The notes below the pieces were generated by a model that saw only the letters and a program-made list of their open reading frames with translations, had not been told where the DNA came from and ran no database searches. A program made the translations under genes and the position numbers. DNA of 64,000 nt from Spirodela intermedia (taxonomy: Eukaryota > Streptophyta > Magnoliopsida > Alismatales > Araceae): contig LR746269.1 of the NCBI GenBank assembly GCA_902729315.2, positions 9,150,231-9,214,230 on the forward strand. The letters run 5' to 3'. Below, one piece after another: positions 59,301-64,000 of the stretch; the first letter of the stretch is position 1; the number at the start of each line of letters is the position of its first letter.

Positions 59301-62300
59301 AAGAACAAGAACAAGGGTTTCAAAGTTTTGCATCTGCAGAGAGAGCGTTCCAAAGATTATCTCTTCTCTCCACGTATGCTACAAAGAGTAAGAGTATTAT
59401 CCACACAAGTAGCCAAACGATTTCAAATAAAAAGTCTCACGCAAAATCCAGCGTACTTAAGCTTTTACTTTCACAGGAGACTACAGATTTCCATATCCAA
59501 TTGGCAATTTGGTGTCCAGCGACGTTCCTTAAGATAATGGGATATGCAGACTTGCATGAAAAGGCTCCATCTTCTTTTCCATCTTAAGTGACATATTTCT
59601 AGCTCAGTAAAATAAGTACATGACAACTCTGAGTCACAAAATGTAAACATAAGATGAAATGAATAACTTTCTGGCAGAATTAAACTTCACACAAAAACCT
59701 CTGCAAAAGAATTCAGAAACAAAGCAAGCACCTTATTAGAAACATAACCTATATGATTGTTTCAGGTGCTAGAACGTAAAGGAAATCACGTGCTTATGTT
59801 AAAATGACTTGAGAGGTAAAGTTCTGATTTCACGCGAAGCAGGTTCACCCAGAAATGTTTACGGACAGAAAAATATCTGGGGATGTCATGCAGAGATAAA
59901 TAATTTTAGTTGCAGAACTAAGGTTGTCAATGGCCTGGTCTGGGGTTCAGGCAAACCTGCCAAACTCTCAGACCATTACTCATATTCAGCCTCGGTCCAG
60001 ATAGGGCGATAGCCTTGATAGCCAAGCCTGACAAACACTTTTGCATTTCATCGTAATTAAAGCCCATTCAACCTGAAATAGAAATTCAAATCTTAACAAC
60101 AAAGTTGAAGATCCAAATCCTTGGCTCCCCTTTGAAATCGAGATGATGCATGCCGACTAGATGAAAGCATGACATATATTAGATCGTGACATTTAGCCCA
60201 GACCAGGCCCAATAGAAAGCTTGATCCCCAAGGTAGCTGACCCTGTGATTGTTTTGTCAGGAATGGAACAATAACTGCTTTGCTTCTTAAATATCGTTTC
60301 CCCACTTTAATAGATAATTTTTTTGCTATGGTTTCATCTCAGATCGAGGTGATCTGCGTGATAAATTGCACACAATTTCTCACATCATCGTTCATACCAG
60401 CGAGTCTCAGGGTGCTTGCAACTACGAGCTGCTGTATGGAGATCTTGAGCTGAGGTCCTCACAAGTTACTACGTTATTCGAACTGAAAAAATAACAGCTC
60501 AAGATCATCTCGTTTCTAGGGAAGGAAGAGGTAAAGCTCCACCTAGTCTTCTCCACAAAAGATGATTTATTTAGTCTACTAGGATCATAATCTCATTTTG
60601 ATGTATTCTATTAACTACCAGCGTGGACAAGACCAGGAAAGCTTTAATCAGTAAATAATTAGTAATTGACAACCAGAACTAAGAATCAATAAAATAGAAG
60701 TACCGAACGACAGAAGCAGGTGTTTCAAAAGTTCAAATCGACCTGGAAGACACTGCATTTAGCCTAAACAGCATAAAGCCTGCGACCTCTGAGGATGTAC
60801 AAGGAAAACTGTATAACGCATCTTTTGCAATAGAAATTTCATGGATATGACTCTGACTTCTATTTGATGGGGATACTCTGTTACCAGCCAACAAGCCTAA
60901 AATATAAAGTTGGCACATTCAACGGGTAGAAACCGACCCTCCCCGCCCTCTTGTCCCTACTGCCAATTGTTGACCACAAGGTTTTTCGGCATTCCATTGC
61001 TAAGGTGATCGCAGATAGGATAACTGATGACCGACACCGAGGATATTTATGGCAATAGTAGCAACAATTCCACAGCATACTTCACAAACTTCTCAGAATT
61101 ACAACATATTGTCAAGTCAGCAGTTCAATAAGCGATTAATACGGTCACTAGTAATCTGTTTCAACTTGACGAAGAAACCAATGATTGAAACTGAAAGTCA
61201 TGACAATGGTAGATCTTTGATATATATTGTCAAGTCAGCAATCCGAGAACTGATCAGTTTTTGCATTTCGTTTCGGATGAATAAAATTCTGTGAAAAACT
61301 TTGGTAATACCGATATGTTTCAAGATGTATGCTCCGGTGACTACAAGCCTCTGGTTTTTTAGAGCACTATTTCAGGGTTTTTCAAATATTGCGAAACTCA
61401 TGCACACAGGAACATATTAATAAGCAAAAAATCATCAAATAAGCAACCTCATATCAGATCCCAATGTCTACGTTAAATCACAAGAATGTCTCCATCACCA
61501 CATCACAATAATACGCAACTGAACACAATAGCAAAATTACCTGAGAAAAATAAATAATTATAGATACTAACACGAAACCCACAGAAATGACATAACAAGA
61601 AAAGAAAAAAATTCAAAAGTTTTATATAGCCTCTAGTTTACCTCAGGGCCATTCCACTTTGTAATCTCTAGAAAAGATTTGAGACAACCATGATAATAAA
61701 CATGGTCGGGGAGAAACTTGTCAACTGCAGTGAAAGCTAGAGTATCCTCCTCAATGTCATAGCACCTAAAGAAATTTGAACGGCAACTGACAAAGTCAAC
61801 CACAATGTTCATATGAGAAGGATAAGATTCAGTAAATTAAATAAATATAGTGAATTTCACTCACGGCAACTTTCAGTGCAAATCATCACAAGGCGAAAGT
61901 AACAAAGGATGTCGCAAACTGTGTTAGATTCCCAAGGTGGTCTTACCAATCTCAAGCATCCAATAATCAAGTGAAATCATTGTGGAATAATAAAAGTATA
62001 GAGGACAATTCAAAGACAATTAAACTTAAAGGCAATAGTGAATAAAAATAAAGGTTAAAAAATTTGAAACTGCAATGGAAAATATAGAATCCGGCTTGGG
62101 AAGTACCGGAATGGATGTTCTGATGAGTAGAAGTTTGGCTTGTTAGCTTGTGCAATCACAACATCAAAAAGCTTCCTCCATGAATCCGTATGTCCGCCAG
62201 AACCCTATTCAATAGTTCGAGACTCAATAAGGAAACAGAAATAAGCAGAAAATAAGGTGTACCCCATTGCTTCCAAAAACGAAAAAAGAGACCAGTTAAA

Positions 62301-63790
62301 TATACATCAGAGTATACTTTCAGATAAACTTTTATCTATTTAAGAGAGAAATTAATATTATTGTCCTAATGCTTGATTCACTAAATCCTCTGATCCAATC
62401 TAGACAACCATTTAGACAGCATGGCACATTATATATCTAGGATCACTGCATGCGACACAACAACACTAACAAAACAGAACAAAGTTGCAGGTTTCACTTC
62501 AGTAAAAAATTTCTATTTGAGTGCCAAATTTCTTCTGTTAGATACTCTTTTAGGGGAAATCTGAACGGGAGTATAAAGAGGTAAAAAAGTGGCATAGCAT
62601 AAAAAATGTATGCTGTAGGCGGTTGGAAGGATAGTCATTTAGTTAGTACTCAAGAATTGATCCATGTGTGGGCTAATAAGTTCGCAGTATCAATCCGTTA
62701 TACCTAGCTTTATGGGCCAACCTTTCATGGTCGTAGATTAGTGCAAAACAACGTGTGGCTAGTCAGCAAAAGACATGATGACTTGCCTCTTGAAAGATTT
62801 TTGGTTCAGCTTGTAATTGCATAGACGCTTACTATGGTGTGTAAATGTTTTGGCAGAACTTGTCTTCAAATACTCGGCAATACAATTACATAAGTAAATT
62901 CTATTAGGTGTGCATAGAACATATGAGTTATGCTCAGAGATCTATCAGAACATGTAGCATATCAATTAATGTATTTTTAAACAATGTAAGGCCATCTGAA
63001 TGACTAATATTTGAAGAGCACCTCCAACATGAAACGCATGCCTCCATCCACAAAATAAAAGGGAGAATTTGTCAGCATGAAGAGCTTCTTTCCCCTCTCC
63101 TTTAATGTCTCTAGAAATTCAAACATCTTATCCTGCAGTTTTTCCAAAGAAAATTTCTCAGATAAACCTGAAAGATTTATTTACTGAAGAAAAATCAACA
63201 GAACAATGAGTTTCAAATGCTTTGAAACCTTTAGAGGAAATTATGATTTGGAATGCCTTTCGTAAAATCTCAAAACCTTAAAAGAGAAAATATTTCGGAC
63301 ACCCTTTCAGAAAACAGCATCTCATCAATGGATTTTCTATCCCCATACATGTGCAGCCCCTAACGATCACTGAAGTTTCAAATGCTTTCAAAGTCGAAAA
63401 ATATTTCGTACATCATTGCACCAAACAATATCTCATCCATAGATAGTCTCTTCCTATATGCACAGCTTCTAACGGTCAATGAAATTTTCACCAAAACGGC
63501 CATTAAACTATTAGAGTTCCTGGGGATGAAGTATAGTGTATGTGACTGCACAGTCAGTATCATTTGTTTGAGATCTTCGTTTTGCAATGAGATTACAAAA
63601 GGACAACTGAAAATAGACGACATACATTTTTTACTAAATATTTCTGAGGATCAGACAGTATTGTCTTATGAAGTAAACCGCTCCTATGGACACGCCGGAT
63701 AGCATGGTTTACATCTTCATGGATGTAGCAAGGATCAAAGTCCAACTTTGCATCAACAAAGTGCTGAACTACGTCAGCAATAAGGCATGC
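55896..63790 (-). CDS. HAD-IG 5'-nucleotidase domain-containing protein (5' end outside window)
   Basis: Eight exons in the window: 63790-63626, 63132-63022, 62204-62107, 61765-61642, 58827-58738, 57999-57955, 56679-56359, 55934-55896; phases agree and 330 codons plus stop are present. The N-terminus, with the catalytic DxDxT motif, lies beyond the right edge. This family (NT5DC-like HAD phosphatases) is related to cytosolic purine 5'-nucleotidase; its plant substrate is unknown. Visible: ADVVQHFVDAKLDF, YIHEDVNHAIRRVHRSGLLH, HAD motif II LFMLTNSPFYFVDGGMRF, DVVIAQANKPNFY, motif IV VIYFGDHLFSDLRGPSRAGW, and C-terminal NMFNGSFGATFLTDTGQES with PYDIKIMPHHVKV. The intron after exon 57999-57955 starts with GC (CAG|GCAAGT), a recognised GC-AG type. 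The same intron holds tandem copies of the next exon's beginning. Confidence 0.93.
55991..56334. repeat. (GA)n tracts and duplicated spacer in last intron of the 5'-nucleotidase gene
   Basis: GA runs at 55991-56013 and 56301-56334 flank three diverged copies of a segment containing CTCKTGGGCAAGTWGATA and GACAGAAAGGTAGATG. Sense strand is CT. Confidence 0.8.
56637..57700. repeat. Tandem duplications carrying the start of an exon, about 255-296 bp per unit
   Basis: The sequence CCTGGCACTTGCCCAGTAGT and what follows, which on minus is the first 43 bases of exon 56679-56359 plus its acceptor, recurs at 56637 (the real exon), 56933, 57200, 57455 (partial) and 57481. Linking DNA (TTTGGTCTCTGTTCTTGGTA, AGAGAGGCAGAGAAGTTCTC, GATTGGTTTAGGGTTCATAG) is repeated too. 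Confidence 0.9.
58828..61641 (-). other. Large intron (2.8 kb) of the 5'-nucleotidase gene
   Basis: No coding similarity found inside on either strand. Confidence 0.65.
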
Positions 63791-64000
63791 CTACAAAATC
63801 GAACAGAAGAGGTAAGACAAGGAAATAAATCAGGTAATACATATAATTAATTGCTCAACAGATTAAGGAGATGGGATAACATTAGTGAAGAAGCCATAAA
63901 TTCAGACAACAGAGTATCTTCACATTTCTTCCGTAAATAAGTTAAAGATTTATTGAGAAATTACCAAGTCTTTCCACACACACACACACACACACAACGC
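63791..64000. other. Intron of the 5'-nucleotidase gene running off the window, with (CA)n at 63975-63996
   Basis: Upstream exons are not in the window. An eleven-unit CA run sits at the edge. Confidence 0.6.

Overview
This window is nuclear DNA from a flowering plant. The genes are split by GT-AG introns. The exons encode plant-specific or plant-type proteins: ATG11, a HEADING DATE REPRESSOR 1-like protein, a MOZART1/GIP protein and an Ole e 1 proline-rich protein. The intergenic DNA is AT-rich and full of (GA)n/(CT)n and (TA)n microsatellites. GC-rich exons in ATG11, NUP43 and HDR1-like hint at a monocot or early-diverging angiosperm, but I cannot name the species. There is no bacterial, phage or CRISPR content, and I see no self-contained new system. 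The value lies in well-resolved gene models plus some unusual repeat and splicing features.

Layout. 1-1468 (-): Ole e 1-domain proline-rich cell-wall protein, cut by the left edge. 1469-5295: AT-rich DNA with a probable Copia Gag scrap. 5296-8180 (-): acireductone dioxygenase (ARD) locus with five recognisable exons but an in-frame stop and a lost splice acceptor; I call it a pseudogene. 8181-12850: intergenic. 13315-17557 (+): ATG11, five exons, 1147 aa. 18345-19343 (+): HDR1-like, three exons. 19930-23192 (-): NOL9/GRC3 polynucleotide kinase, nine exons. 24188-28167 (-): RAD21/SCC1 cohesin kleisin, thirteen exons. 29113-31893 (-): NUP43. 32827-34690 (-): plastid-type Rossmann-fold protein, five exons. 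34691-39418: AT-rich repeat-like DNA. 39419-42720 (-): TMEM208/SND2. 44543-48854 (+): AFG1-like mitochondrial ATPase, thirteen coding exons. 49090-49970: tandem array of about 240 bp units. 50165-50443 (+): MOZART1/GIP. 51969-55093 (-): cinnamoyl-CoA-reductase-like SDR, six exons. 55896-63790 (-): HAD-IG 5'-nucleotidase-domain protein, cut by the right edge.

The genes are mostly single-copy housekeeping functions (autophagy, nuclear pore, cohesin, rRNA processing, ER targeting, mitochondrial quality control, microtubule nucleation) and do not form one pathway. From memory, ATG11, NUP43, TMEM208, AFG1-like and the CCR-like gene all have closest Arabidopsis relatives on one stretch of chromosome 4 (around AT4G30470-AT4G30840), so the window looks like a conserved ancestral block. 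Exon junctions given below were worked out by hand from splice signals, reading phase and homology.
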